Assembly (NCBI GenBank): GCA_949317995.1
Contig: OX439038.1
Coordinates: 67,525,659 to 67,589,658 of the forward strand
Source: Acholoe squamosa
Lineage: Eukaryota; Annelida; Polychaeta; Phyllodocida; Polynoidae
Length of the DNA stretch: 64,000 nt
Direction of reading: 5' to 3'
This document shows, piece by piece, positions 25,279-37,344 of the stretch (its first letter is position 1; each line of letters opens with the position of its first letter). The position numbers and the translations under genes are program-made. Below the pieces are notes generated by a model. That model was not told where the DNA came from, ran no database searches, and saw nothing but the letters and a program-made list of their open reading frames with translations.

Positions 25279-27640
25279 ATATTAAAACTAGCACTAAAAA
25301 ATCTTTTACCGCAAATGACTTGGTTGTACCAAATGAGCTTTGACTTAGGTATTTTTCCGGACAGCTGGAAGTTAGCACGAGTAAGTCCGATCCCAAAACC
25401 TGGCAATGAAAGATTAGTTAGCAATTGGAGACCCATATCATTGTTATCGGTACCCTCAAAGATAGCGGAGAAAATAATGCACTCACATTTATATGACATT
25501 ATGGAGAAAGCTGATTTTTTGGATTGTAATCAGTTTAGTTATCGTCGTGGTCGAGGAACTGGTGATGCCATCTTTAGATTTGTTAACGATTTATATGATG
25601 ATGTTGATAGGTCTCATGTAACTGCGACATGCTTTTTGGATCTGAGGAAAGCATTTGACAGTGTTCCTCATAATCTCTTAATACGCACTCTAACTCGTTT
25701 AAAAATTCACCACAGCACCTTAAGTTGGATTGCCAGCTATTTAAAGAATCGTGTTCAATACACAAAAATTGGGGAGTTTAAATCATCTATTCAGTCAGTT
25801 CAGTATGGAGTGCCTCAGGGTTCTGTTCTAGGGCCGTTGTTATTTATTTTATATGTCAATGACATTGGGTCCGTGATCACTGATTGTAAATATATTATGT
25901 ACGCAGATGATTTAGTATTTTATACTTCCAGTAACAAATCAACCCTAGCCCATAAACGTCTACAATCTGATATTGATAATGTTTACAAATGGTGTATAGA
26001 AAAGCGTCTAACAGTTAATGTTGAAAAAACAAAAACACTATGGTTTGGTTCTAGGAGGAAGTTACCTAAAATTGTGTTGGGTACTTTTAAAATGGCAGAG
26101 ACTGATTTGGAAACTGTACATGACTATACTTACCTAGGTCTACACTTGGATAATTATCTAACCATGGAATTGGCAATGAAAAATGTTTTCCAAAGGGTTA
26201 ATAACAGGTTGTTCAGATTAGCTAAATTGCATCATTTACTGACACTTAAAGTTGCAATATTGGTGTATAAAACTACTATACTAAGTTTGTTTGATTACTG
26301 CAGCTTTGTTTATGCAGGTTGTAGTAATGAAGATAATCTTGTCAAAGCGCAAAGACTTCAGAATCGAGGTCTAAGAACGTGTTATAGGTATAACAGGGAA
26401 TATCTCTCTGTTGAGGAACTCCATACAAGGAGCAAAGTTCCATATTTGGATAGAAGACGTGATGAAATGTTATTAGTATTGATGTATAAGTACTCAGATG
26501 TAATGATATGTTGGATCATCATAGAGGTGACAGGGTCACTAGGTCAGATAAAAAAATTAAATTTTTGGTTAAACAACCTAGGCTAAGTACATATAAAAGG
26601 TCACCCCTATACCGCGGTGCTGAACTGTGGTCGCTATTAGGAACCTGGTATCAACATACTGAAACAAAACTGAAGTTTAAGCAGAGAGTCAGACGTATTG
26701 AAAATCTGGGAGTACCAAATGATGGTCCTGGCGATGATGGTGACGAGGATGATGATGATGACAACTCCATTGATGAAGTCGGGAGCTTGATATTGACCAG
26801 TGACGATGGTTTGGACTCTGATTCTGATCCTGGAATAGGCTAGGCAAGCATTTAAGCATTTATTGATTTATTATTTATTCATTTTTTATTGTTGTTACAT
26901 CTGAGTATTTTGTACTTTTTGGCCTTGCATTGGTTGTAGTGGTACTCCGATTGGCTAAAACAGAATACAGACAGCTTTTGAGATTACGCCTAATACCCCA
27001 TAGAGTTCTAAATTGTGTTCAATGACCTAAATGATCTTTACCTTGATCACTGGTATTATCACTGGTATTATTACTATTATTATCATCAGAAATAACAGCC
27101 AATATCAGTATTAGTATTGTTATTATTGTTATTGTTATTATTATGCCTTGTGTATGTGTGAATGTCAGTGTGCTGTTTTCTTTCTTACTTTATCCTTACA
27201 TGATCCTACTAGTTTGACCATAATATATTTGTGTCTAGAATTTTGTACAATGTTAACCCTCCTTTATAGAAGCTTATGTGTTTGGTGTATGTTGTGAGTC
27301 GCAATTTCAACAATCCTGTACATTTCTGCCTTAGCCTGCGTTACATTTGTTCTTGTTTGTCTGGGCTTGTTTTGTCTATCATTATTTATCATTATTACAT
27401 ATATTTCTCATGATTCATTGTTGTGTATAATTGTATGTATTTTTTATAAAATTGATATGGTGTACAATTTGATATGGTATCTATTTAACCGTATGAATAT
27501 GATTTGTAGCTTTTTTTTCTTGATTGTATGATTGTGTTTGACTTACTGATAGATGTTTGACTATAATTCCAGTTGTGCTTCATTTTCCACGATTCTGTAA
27601 ATTGTGAGAGGCTCAATAAACTTTGATTTTCAAAAAAAAA
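25279..27640 (+). pseudogene. 5'-truncated non-LTR retrotransposon with RT frame
   Basis: The frame open to 26,583 holds an RT domain: NWRPISLL, the FLDLRKAFDSV motif A, GVPQGSVLGPLLF, and YADDL at 25,900-25,911, followed by the YLGL thumb motif and a C-terminal QRLQNRGLRTCYR stretch. Coding then continues in another frame (26,508-26,843) through SPLYRGAELW to an acidic Asp-rich tail. A frameshift near 26,500 has therefore broken the ORF. AATAAA at 27,615 precedes a short A tail at 27,632-27,640. The endonuclease and most of the 5' half are missing. The apparent first Met lies in the flanking repeat and is not an element start. Family: CR1/L2/Jockey-like. Confidence 0.9.
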
Positions 27641-27690
27641 GTATACTTCTCCAATTTATTAACATGTCCAGATTCTAACCAAAGGCTTCT

Positions 27691-28566
27691 TGAAGATGTC
27701 CAAAAGGTGTTAGAGTAGGGTTATGGCCTCATAATGCACCAGGGTTATGACCAAAAAAGCACTGTCCAAGCTAAAATCGTGAGATAAAGCAAATTAAGGG
27801 CAATTTTACAATGTTCAAAATCGTTTATGAAACAAATGATAATGAGAGATTTGTGCAAAAACAGTCCATAGCACACAATTAGATTTTCAGCAATGTTCAG
27901 CTTAAAGTAGTTCTCGTAATACTCCTCAATGACTAGTGATGGGTGTAACATGACCTGGGGTCTGTTACACAACTGGTGCTCTTTAATTTGTGTTCTTAAC
28001 TGATAAAATGTTTAAAATAAAGATCATGAAGCAGAGTAAGAAATAATTCTGTTTCATAATGTGTATTCATCTGGAAGAGTACCAAACACATTCATGTTGG
28101 TTGATTTTCATGTTCTTTAATCATTTCCTCTTAGTTAACCCTTAGGTGCCCAAGCGCGCATTTAAGCACGGTTTTGAGCTTAAATGCATGTTTATTGAAA
28201 GTGATTTTCATCCAAAATTAGACCCTCTTTGGAATGCTTATGACCTCCTGATTCTGATACAACCGTCCATTTAGCTTTAACTCCATTTTATCAGTCACAG
28301 TGACTCGAAACTTGAAAATGAGCTGTCATTTTATGTGGTTCATTAAAGGGCAACCCTCCAAGGAGTTAAAATCTGACATGGCACCAAAATGATGATGGAT
28401 CATACACACACAGTTTCCAATACTCTGATTATACTTTACAAAAACTGTTCATATCCATAAAGATAAGCCATGCATTGTTACTATCATAACATGTTTCCTG
28501 TGTGGCAGTACATTTACAGATGCAGGCAGAATCAGCTTTAAAATGTCTAAGGATGGAGGGATTATG

Positions 28567-28570
<4 letters not shown>
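27691..28570. other. No gene recognised
   Basis: Nothing recognisable. AT-rich spacer before the TA microsatellite. Confidence 0.45.

Positions 28571-28630
<60 letters not shown>
28571..28630. repeat. (TA)n microsatellite, left half
   Basis: About 30 TA units. Together with 30,391-30,418 it is probably one array split by the element between them. Confidence 0.9.
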
Positions 28631-28633
<3 letters not shown>

Positions 28634-30387
28634 GTGGGGCTCCAGAAAATGTCCAATTTTGAGAAAAAATGATCAAATTTTTTAATTACCCTTAGACTTC
28701 TATAGTTTTACATGTCTGTGGAGGAGGTGATAAGCCATGAGAATGGTAAATATTGTGAAGTTGGGATTTTTCCATCATTTTCTATTTTTTAGCTCAAAAT
28801 GCATATATTTTAAGCATTAAGAGGGGTGTTACGTTCATCAGATTTGATTAAATGAGATAAAATTGTGGAAAAATGATTTTCAAACAATATACCATGATAT
28901 ATATTCACTGGAACCTGGTAGAGATGTATCTCTTCTATGCACAGAATATCATATATAAATTTTTCCTTCGTTTCCACATATCTTGTGTCATGCTTAAAAT
29001 ATCAGGTAAATTGAGAAAATGATGGATTTGCTCTAAGTTCATTAAAAAATTCTTGTAAACAACAACAAAAATATAAAATTGAACAATGTTCCACTAACTG
29101 ACAATTGGAAATGATTGTATTCACTTTTATTAGCTATACCTAAAGATATTTCTTTGATCTACTTATGCATTATAAAGGATTTTATCTTTGATAAGTCATT
29201 AGCCTGAATCCGATGAACGTAACATTTTTGGGGAAAATCATGAAATATCTCCTTAAAGAATATATCTATCTGGAAAATTCATATCCCATGCTGATTAGGT
29301 TGATTTTCTCAGGTTTACTGGTTGTTTAAAATTTTCTTCATGGATGATTTATGCCATACATATGCTATCATCAGTTTATCCGATGAACGTAACAGCCTGA
29401 TGAACGTAACACCAAAAATCTGATGAACGTAACATAAATCCGATGAACGTAACATAAATCTGATGAACGTAACATTTATGATTGCATTCCTATTACAGCA
29501 AAACAATAATCTACATTGAAAAAATTCTTACACTAGCTGGTGCAGTTCACTACTTGGGTACCCTATTGATATTTGTTTTAACTATTATTGAAGAATTAGG
29601 CAAATTAGAGGTAAATCATCCATGTGAATCCGATGAACGTAACCTAAATCTGATAAACGTAACATTTTCAATTTTCTGTCTTTTATCATACTTTGAAGTG
29701 GAATTTCCGGAATCAAATGGCAAGATCCTTTCCAGGCCCCCACCACACACAGTGTCAACTGAATTTCATCTTTATATGCCTTATATTTATATAATAAATT
29801 ATTCCCCAAAGTAAATAGCCTTAAAAGGGTCATTTTTCTACCCCTCTTTGGGCCTCATTTATGGAGAGAAAACAGTAAAATATTCAGATTTTTGCATATC
29901 TGCTCCAATATGTGGGTGTCAGACTTCTACATACTGTCAAAAAACTACCTCAAACGCATTCTATTCATATAGATAACACATTTTTTAAATAAAAACATGA
30001 TTTTTTGAGAAAAACTCTATTTTTAAAGATTTTCATCAGATAATGGAAAAATTTGAAAATTTTCTTGAAAATTCACGGTGATGTACAGAAGGGTCTCTAA
30101 AATATGTTGTATCAATTGCAAAATGGGTTAATACAATGTGAATAGAGAAAAAAATTGAATGAAAATCATTTTTTCTCAGGGGACATGGATTTTTTGGTAT
30201 TTTTCAAGCAAAATATGGGTAAATTCAGAAAGTAACAGGAAAAATATAATTTATTCCTTAGTTATTACATAAGTACTCATTGAGATCTTTGTAACCATGC
30301 TGTTCATATCACCTGAAATGATCTTATTACAGAGTTATTAAAGAAAACATGACAAATTTGCTTAATGGACATTTTCTGGAGCCCCAC

Positions 30388-30390
<3 letters not shown>
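28631..30390. mobile_element. 1.76-kb TIR element inserted in a TA array
   Basis: Perfect 24-bp inverted termini: TGGGTGGGGCTCCAGAAAAT at the left (continuing GTCC) and its mirror at 30,367-30,390. TA repeats abut both ends, consistent with TA-targeted insertion. The interior holds about nine copies of a CTGATGAACGTAAC motif (one inverted near 28,828; others near 29,211, clustered at 29,379-29,477, and at 29,630-29,665). No transposase frame is visible, so it is non-autonomous or decayed. Confidence 0.8.

Positions 30391-30418
<28 letters not shown>
30391..30418. repeat. (TA)n microsatellite, right half
   Basis: Fourteen TA units directly abutting the right terminus of the TIR element. Confidence 0.9.
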
Positions 30419-31427
30419 GCACAAGAGAGCAAATACCAGTACATGACAACAAATGGAATGTTTTGGTAACTATGGTTACCAGCCCTGACCAGTAATGGCA
30501 TGTCCTTAACTGAAAGTTTTTACTGACTTATGAGTATTACGAAAATGTAATGCTGAGCCCTTATCAAAGAAAAAGATCGAAATAGCACATGGTCTTATCA
30601 ACAAAATGATACAATCATGAAATAATGTAAAATAAAGCAAAATCTTCAAATAATTCTGGGCACAAAAAGGTTAATATTGGTGCTCGTCCATAATGTATGG
30701 GGTACATGGTAAACTACACATTTTTGTGTACCACATCATCACAGGGCCCCATAACACCTGCAAAATAAATGCAAACCCCATGATGTTAAAAATAATTTAA
30801 TTACCCTATATAGATTTAAGCTAAATATAGATTTAAAGGCCCTCTACAACAGCTAAAATCATGTTAAATGGCCCCTAAAGGCAATTAGAAATATGCCCAT
30901 AATATTAAAGAGAATGATATTAAAGAGCATGAAATAGTGAGCAAGATTAAGGTGCTTTTATAGGGCCAAAACTATCGGAATAATCCTAATCAAACAAGTT
31001 GTTATCTTTATGTGTGTATTTTGGGACTTCCTGTTATATAATTATAACAAAATTACATTGTTTTCAATTTATTAAAAAAACTTAGTACTCCCATTTAGGT
31101 CTGTATAACTTTTATTTGTGTCACACTGGATAAACCCCTTTACGACCACCAGAAATAAATTAAAGAACACCATCAAAATATTAAAGAATAGTTATGAAAC
31201 ACCTAACAATTTCTATAGAAATAAGGGGATCTTGCTCATCTATTAAAGAGCATGAAAATTAGTGAACACCACCTAGATTTATACTTGTAACACATTTTCT
31301 AATAAATTATAATTAGGAACCACAAATTTTGATTGTGTAACAGACCCCTGAAATGCTAGGGTGGGTAGGTAATTTATTTGTTGTTGTTTTTTGCCTTACT
31401 TTTGCTCGGAGGAGAGGTTCCTCCTTA
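30419..31427. other. No gene recognised
   Basis: AT-rich spacer. It contains repeated TTAAAGAGCATGAAA words but no gene. Confidence 0.45.
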
Positions 31428-32701
31428 CATGTTCACCAGGGATGGCGAGGATCGTGATCACTCATCCTCACCAGGGATGGCGACATGAGTGATCACTCAT
31501 CCTCACCAGGGATGACGACATGAGTGATCACTCACTTCGCTAGATGAGACACACACCACGTCATAATGCACATTCACCACGGATGGCAAGGATTGTGATC
31601 ACTCACCTCGCTAGATGAAACGCACACCATGCCATAGCGCATGTTCACCACGGTTGGCGAGGATCGTGATGACTCACACTCACCAGGGATGGCAAGGCGG
31701 TTGATCACTCACCTCGCTAGATGAAATGAGCACCACATCATAGCGCAGGTTCACTATGGATGGCGAGAGTAGTGATCACTCAGACTCACCAGTGATGGCG
31801 ACGCTGGTGATCACTCACCTTGTTAGATGAAAAGCTTATGATCATCTACATTGATAATCATGCAGCCTCACATCTGCCAGATCAAAGTATGTTTTGCCAG
31901 AGAAGGTATTGCCATATGTATCTTCCCTCTAACCACAGACAAGGTGTTCATGTTGATATTTCCCTATGTATTTTTCCTGTAACCAGAGAAAAGGTGTTTA
32001 TGGATAGTTGCTTTCATTTTAGAGATACCTCTATCTAAATTCAATTGATATTCTCTCTATATAATCTTTTTTGATTCAACTCTGAAGTATTACATGGAAA
32101 TCAGTGTGAAACAAAGCACATTTGATACGTATGGGACTTATACTTCATGCCCACACTTCCTAGATAGGCTACATGTTGAACAGTGGTGCTGTCTCAACAA
32201 CTTTGGCAATGGTGGTGATAAGTTGCCACTGTGAGTGAGAGTGAGTGACAGATGATGCAATCCTCAGAGAGCATTGACTTGGAGTGACACAAATTCACGT
32301 ATTGAGTGAGACCAATGTTGGCAATGGTGGTGATAAGTCGCCATTTTGAGAGAAGATTAACTAGGAGTGATACACACTCACGCAGTGAGTGAGAGCCATG
32401 TGGCAATGCAGGTGAAAAGTTGCCATTCTGAATGAGAGTTGACAAACAGTGGCACATATTGACGGATTGAGTGAGATCCATGTTGGCGATGGTGGTGATA
32501 AGTCACCATGCTTTGTGAGGGATGACAAGGGGTGGCACATACTCACGCAGTGAGTGAGATCATATTGGCGACTGTTGTGATAAATCGCCATGCCATGTGA
32601 GACTGACACACAGTGGCGAAAGATGACGCAGTGAGTTATCACTCAGAAAGGAGTCACCATTGATGACCAATCGTGGCGACAGATAACGACAATTTGCTGG
32701 G
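31428..32701. mobile_element. CCCAGCAAATTG-type TIR element, left mirrored copy (truncated)
   Basis: Reverse-orientation homologue of 54,783-56,363. It has an outer array of units with CACCAGGGATGGCGA and GATCACTCACCTCGC, a unique centre at about 31,810-32,210, and an inner array with GGCGATGGTGGTGATAAGT units. It ends with ACGACAATTTGCTGGG at 32,701. The opposite terminus is missing: homology starts at 31,428, about 235 bp short of the expected end. A 72-codon open frame in the centre is conserved in the other copy, but its coding status is doubtful. Confidence 0.75.
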
Positions 32702-34873
32702 ATATTTCTTGTACACGGGATTGGGTAATCACCCTTCCAAATATTATTGGTGCTGGGGCAGTTTATGACAATGATAGGTATATCATTGCAGGGTATTACA
32801 GTGATAAGCAAAACTGGCAAAAATGTCCCATTAATTATCCATATATTTTGTTGTATGGCAAGATAGAAAATGCCATATATTCCACTGTTAGTCTCCGTCT
32901 ATAGCAACTTCCAAACACTAAGTGTGCTCTAAGTGTTGGGAATAAACAGGGTTTCAGCACGTGGCCCAGTTCCTGTCACCATATATAAGGAGAGCACTCC
33001 ATTAGTCAGACACGTGGCTCTTCCTCGTTGTCAATTAATTATACAATCAATAATTGATGTAAATAGGATAAATACCTGATATTTATAGTCATGCATAGAT
33101 AGCTGGCATTTACATTGCCAGAGAGGATCAGGAAGTCACTGCCCTTGCACAGAGACCATACAATTGTGGCCAAACTCCGATAGTCTTGTGTGAAAGAAGA
33201 TGTGAAACTATATACCCCCACCCTCTGCTCTCCGCATACCCAGACATCTGAACTTGCACAATACAGGAGTCTTTATGACCATTCCATTATTACTAACTAG
33301 CATGGCCAACGTATATGTAAATCTCATCATAGGGGTATATATTACGGCCCAAAGGCCACTTGCCAATTGTGATTGTGATCGGCTTATGGGGTTTGGCCCT
33401 CAGGAAAAGAAGATGTCTATATTTTTTAGTTGCCCACAAGTGCAATGCATGGGATCTCCAATCACCTCCTATTACACACAACCCTACAGCTTGAAATCTC
33501 AACGCTATTGCTATGGGGATTTCTCTATGACTTGAAAGGTGCAGTTGTAGTGTGTTAAGAAATGGCCTCCAACAATTTTCATGATGCATGTTTATCTTTC
33601 TGTTCTAAGTTTTAGGACTAGATTTACAGTAAAGGACCTATACTGGCTTTATGCAACAGGATGTATGGCGGCGAGTAATGACGTTTGAGTAGCTTGTTGA
33701 TGATGCTCATGCCAAAGCCTAATGTCAAAATGACACAGTGAAATGGCAATGGCAATTCCAAATGCAAATGCCAAACATAATGGCTGGGCCATTTGAGCCT
33801 GTGGACATGATCGGTACCTTTGCATCTTATTTTTACTTGTAGATGCAATGTCATATTGAAACACTGATGGACACAGCCAAGCAGTCATTTGTATTCGAAT
33901 GTCTGTTCCCAACCTACTTGGTGAATGCAAGGTTTCTATCTCTTAGGAGATGGCATGTTGTTGTGGCATACAATCCAAGTGTCCTGGGGGTCACGTCTTA
34001 TATAATGCATAGTTGTATTATGAATGAAGAATTGCCCTCAGAATGGGGTATAGACACCAATGGCATTTACCCAAGGTTTCCAATCTGGGTTTTCTGGACA
34101 TGTACCTCCCAAGACTCCTAGCTGAATGAAATATTCAGAGGGGCTGTGCCCTGAGGTCATCCATACAAATGGAAGTCCAGAAACTGGCCTGTCTAACCAT
34201 TGTCAAGATTACAAAGTTACATTATAAGTAAGTGTTAGAAATACAGCCTGCAAGCGAAAACTCTTTGATATTAATTAGTTTGATGTGTGATATGTGCCCT
34301 ATGAAAAACCTTATCTGAAAGGAGCTCAGCATACTAGCAGTGTAACTGCTAGGCATAGTACATGGGGGTTGCATTTGATACATAATAATTATTTTTCCAT
34401 ATGTTATGAGTCCAGTGTGAGACTTAACCTTGTTGCAACTAGATATTGCACTGGGTCTGCAGTTGCATCAGATCAACTCACATACACTGTCAGCCTGTGC
34501 CAAGGGTTTTACCGTAGAGTGCTTCTTATTCTGGAATACAGTGGTAGTTGCTGTAGCTACAAAACCAATGACCTGATTTGGATCCTCCTGTATGTATACA
34601 CTACAGCGGTAGTTATAACCCATTTACAACTGCGGCTCAGAGTGTATATGATGATCACATGACATGTACTTGGAAAGGGGGTCATATCGTACCCTACACT
34701 AAGACCCCTATTCCAAGATTGAGTCAAATTTTGCTTTTCAAGCGATTGCAGGAATGACAATTATTATAGTAGGCTTCATTATGCAAGAGACCATACTACT
34801 CCCGCCATGTGTATTTATTTCTATGCAACTAGATCAATATCGCACCCTGTATCAAGGTGTGCTGAATCACTAA
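32702..34873. other. No gene recognised
   Basis: Contains a TATATAAGG box near 32,981 without a recognisable exon. Open frames of up to 122 codons (34,294-34,662) have no family motifs. Confidence 0.4.
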
Positions 34874-35197
34874 AAGTGTGGTCAAAACACCAACAAACCA
34901 ACAACGCCACCAAAACAGACTGCCCCACCTTCTAAGAAACCCTGTCTTGACCCTACCCAGAAGGAAAACCGAGACCCCGCCCCATAGAACATTACCACAG
35001 ACGATCTGAACAACTCAAAAGTAGGGAAGAAAAGGTACAACCCATATATCCCTGCTAAACGACCATACTACCAACAAGACAACTACCACTGCACCACAAA
35101 GAATCGCCAAATTCTCTTTGATTTGTATACTACAATTTACAACATTGATAGACATGTTGGCCGGTCAATGTATAATGGTATGATGGATAAAGGATAG
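34874..35197 (+). pseudogene. Possible coding relic, unrecognised
   Basis: One frame stays open apart from a single TAG at 34,985. It encodes a Pro/Thr/Lys-rich segment and then a more ordinary protein-like stretch (KKRYNPYIPAKRPYY, ILFDLYTTIYNIDRHVG), ending at a TAG. It lies about 440 bp outside the left Polinton end and may be part of an older element that the Polinton entered. I do not recognise the family. Confidence 0.3.
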
Positions 35198-35922
35198 TCC
35201 AGTGGCGGATACAGGATTTGGAAAATTGAAATCAACTGATCTGGTTTTCTGTGATATCTTTTATGGTATACCACTAGAAACTTATTGAAACTGTTTGGCT
35301 ATAATTGTGATATAAGAATTCATCATTCTTATTTGGCAATTCCACACATCATCTTCACATTAGAACGCATTGTAATGAAGAATGACGTCTCATCCCTCCA
35401 AAGTGCTCATTCACTTTCAGATGTATTTTGCTAAAGCAGAAATTATACTTGAGCAATAAGTAACATCTACATGTTCATGTCTGTCTCCCTCTCCAGGGAG
35501 TGCCTGTATACCACCACTACCATTTCGGTCCATAACCATGCAGTCTCAAGTGTTCAATGTTCAGACCTCTGCATGCATGCATGTATTCATGCAACATGCC
35601 GACCCTAGAGATGGGTACACTCTTATAGTATTGGCATGATGCTCCATTGCAGTGCTGGCAAGAACACTTTTGGGGTCATTATCCCACAAATAGTCTTTAT
35701 CCCACAAATCAGCACTGATTTGTGGGATAAAGACACCCATGAGTCTTTATCCCACAAATATGATGTTAAAGCACAAATGTCTTTATTTCACAAAGCCTAT
35801 ATATTGGCTTTAGATGACAAACCAGACCCACAGATTGCCCAGTCTTTATCCCACAAACCCTTTAATAGTGGCATTAGGTGACAAACCAGACCTGCAAATT
35901 GCCCAGTCTTTATCTCACAAAG

Positions 35923-35926
<4 letters not shown>

Positions 35927-36015
<89 letters not shown>
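35927..36015. repeat. (TA)n microsatellite in left TIR
   Basis: Nearly pure TA/TATG array between the subterminal tandem repeats and the unique TIR part. The matching array in the right TIR (51,845-51,873) is shorter. Confidence 0.9.
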
Positions 36016-36018
<3 letters not shown>

Positions 36019-36062
36019 TAGTATATACATGCAAACTGAGCGCAATGGATTAGCTACTAACT

Positions 36063-36385
36063 AGGTCATGACCTACTGGTAGACCGGAAGTGACCTAGTT
36101 TCAGCCAATCAGAGGGCTGGATTTGACAGGAAGTGACGTCATAAGGTCATGACCTAGTTTTTTCGACCAATCAGAGAGCTGGATTTCATTTGACCTAGTG
36201 ACCTGACCTAGTTACATAAATTAAAAGAATTGTGCAATACCTAGAGCTGACCTACTTGCAAACCGGAAGTGACCTACTAACCTACTTGCAAAAACGTATG
36301 ACCTACGTATGAGGGTGCATTGCGCAATGCTTGTAAGAATTTACACAATGTTCTGATGCAATACTTTTATGGATTTACGCAATAC
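36063..36385 (+). promoter_or_regulatory. Dense transcription-factor-site cluster in left TIR
   Basis: Two AGGTCATGACCT palindromes (36,063-36,074 and 36,144-36,155) are nuclear-receptor inverted repeats with no spacer. Seven more TGACCT half-sites follow up to 36,310. There is a CRE TGACGTCA at 36,134-36,141, two ACCGGAAGTG ETS-type sites, two CCAATCAGAG CCAAT boxes, and C/EBP-like ATTGCGCAAT and ATTGTGCAAT with further TTACNCAAT variants toward 36,380. The right TIR keeps most of them. No TATA box is clear. A promoter/enhancer role is inferred. Confidence 0.55.
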
Positions 36386-36471
36386 TTATGACTCATTTTG
36401 TTATGTCTCTTCATTTCATGCATTAAAATAAAACACAACTCATTTATTTCACATAACAGATTATATTTTTA

Positions 36472-37344
36472 TTAGACACAATATTTACAGATGAAGACAG
36501 ATTTTCCATTTCCGGGGCGTGCACATATACTACAAAAACATTTGTTGTGTGTGAATTTACTTGCTTGATACCAGCTTTGGCCAGTGAGACTAGTTTTCCA
36601 TGTGTTGTGGAAACAATAACTGTTAAGTTTGGCTATGTTAGATATAGCATGCTCGAACAAAGCCTGGGCCAGGAAGTAAGTTTGACTGTTTTTGGGTCCA
36701 GGTAAAAGACCAGATAAAAAACCATCCTTAAAGTTTACCTCAAAGGAGAAATGATTTTTCACTCCAGGTATACTTAAGGCATGAAGTTCCAGAGAGACCT
36801 GCAGACATGTGAAACAAATAGTTTTAGCAATAGCAGATACTTCCAGTTTACAATTACACTGACAAAACACTCCTACTATGGGATTACATTCTAACTCTTG
36901 GAGAGTAAGAGCAAACTTTCTTACACTTCCTAAAGTGTACCTTGTGTAGTGTCTTGGGCAGCCAGGTTCAGTGTGCAATTGATATACTCCTATACACCAA
37001 TCATGCATTATCAAGTTAACTTTTTTCACTCGACAATAGTACATGCAGTTTCTGTAGGCGTCCCAAAAAGCTGAAGAGAAATATTTGTACATTTTAACAC
37101 TAGTTATACAGTGGTCAACAGTGTCTGGTTCAGCTCCTCTAAAATAACCAATGTTTTCTGCAGGTATTATTTCCCAAAAGAAATTCTCTGAACATCCACA
37201 TGCTACAGAACTTATATCATTGTCAGGTGTTATAGAAGAAGCTTGATTATATGAAGCAACACTTTGTAAAACTGGACGCATGTAATAGTCATAAGGTGGA
37301 GTTTCTGTGGTTTGCTCCACAAGCATAGCTTCTAAACTTTCCAT
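36472..37344 (-). CDS. Cys-rich orphan protein of the Polinton (290 aa)
   Basis: Complete ATG-to-TAA frame, last gene of the leftward block, between the 81-bp repeat array and the left TIR. The protein has about 20 cysteines. Pairs such as CGC, YYC, FCQCNC and TICFTC occur in the middle, and the last 22 residues contain CFCSIC and CKYC, a probable zinc-binding knuckle. There is no signal peptide or membrane segment. AATAAA (36,468-36,473, minus strand) overlaps the stop codon and a second AATAAA lies at 36,443-36,448, so the 3' UTR must be very short. I do not recognise a family. The position outside the core genes suggests an accessory, perhaps host-interaction, role, but that is inference. 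Confidence 0.75.
   Translation of the reverse strand: MESLEAMLVEQTTETPPYDYYMRPVLQSVASYNQASSITPDNDISSVACGCSENFFWEIIPAENIGYFRGAEPDTVDHCITSVKMYKYFSSAFWDAYRNCMYYCRVKKVNLIMHDWCIGVYQLHTEPGCPRHYTRYTLGSVRKFALTLQELECNPIVGVFCQCNCKLEVSAIAKTICFTCLQVSLELHALSIPGVKNHFSFEVNFKDGFLSGLLPGPKNSQTYFLAQALFEHAISNIAKLNSYCFHNTWKTSLTGQSWYQASKFTHNKCFCSICARPGNGKSVFICKYCV

Larger units (their letters stand above)
23003..27690 (+). repeat. Composite repeat copy B, split by two insertions
   Basis: Three blocks (23,003-23,027, 24,412-25,278 and 27,641-27,665) join to give the same sequence as copy A at 861-1,740. The interruptions are the TIR element at 23,028-24,411 and the retrotransposon at 25,279-27,640. Similarity to copy A ends soon after AACAT near 27,665. 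Confidence 0.75.
35635..36396 (+). repeat. Polinton left terminal inverted repeat
   Basis: Matches 51,452-52,581 in inverted orientation. From outside in: units with CTTTATCCCACAAAT and a CAAATCAGCACTGATTTG palindrome; two to three ~55-bp units with GACAAACCAGACCTGC; a TA array; and a unique 350-bp part rich in TGACCTA words. Over about 245 bases of the unique part I count roughly ten differences from the right copy. Confidence 0.9.

Noticed and set aside
28429..28676. Tyr-Ile repeat proteins
   Set aside because: They are translations of the TA microsatellite.
31820..32038. 72-codon frame conserved at 55,457-55,675
   Set aside because: Conserved only because the whole surrounding transposon copy is conserved. 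Substitutions between copies are not confined to silent positions and no family is recognised.
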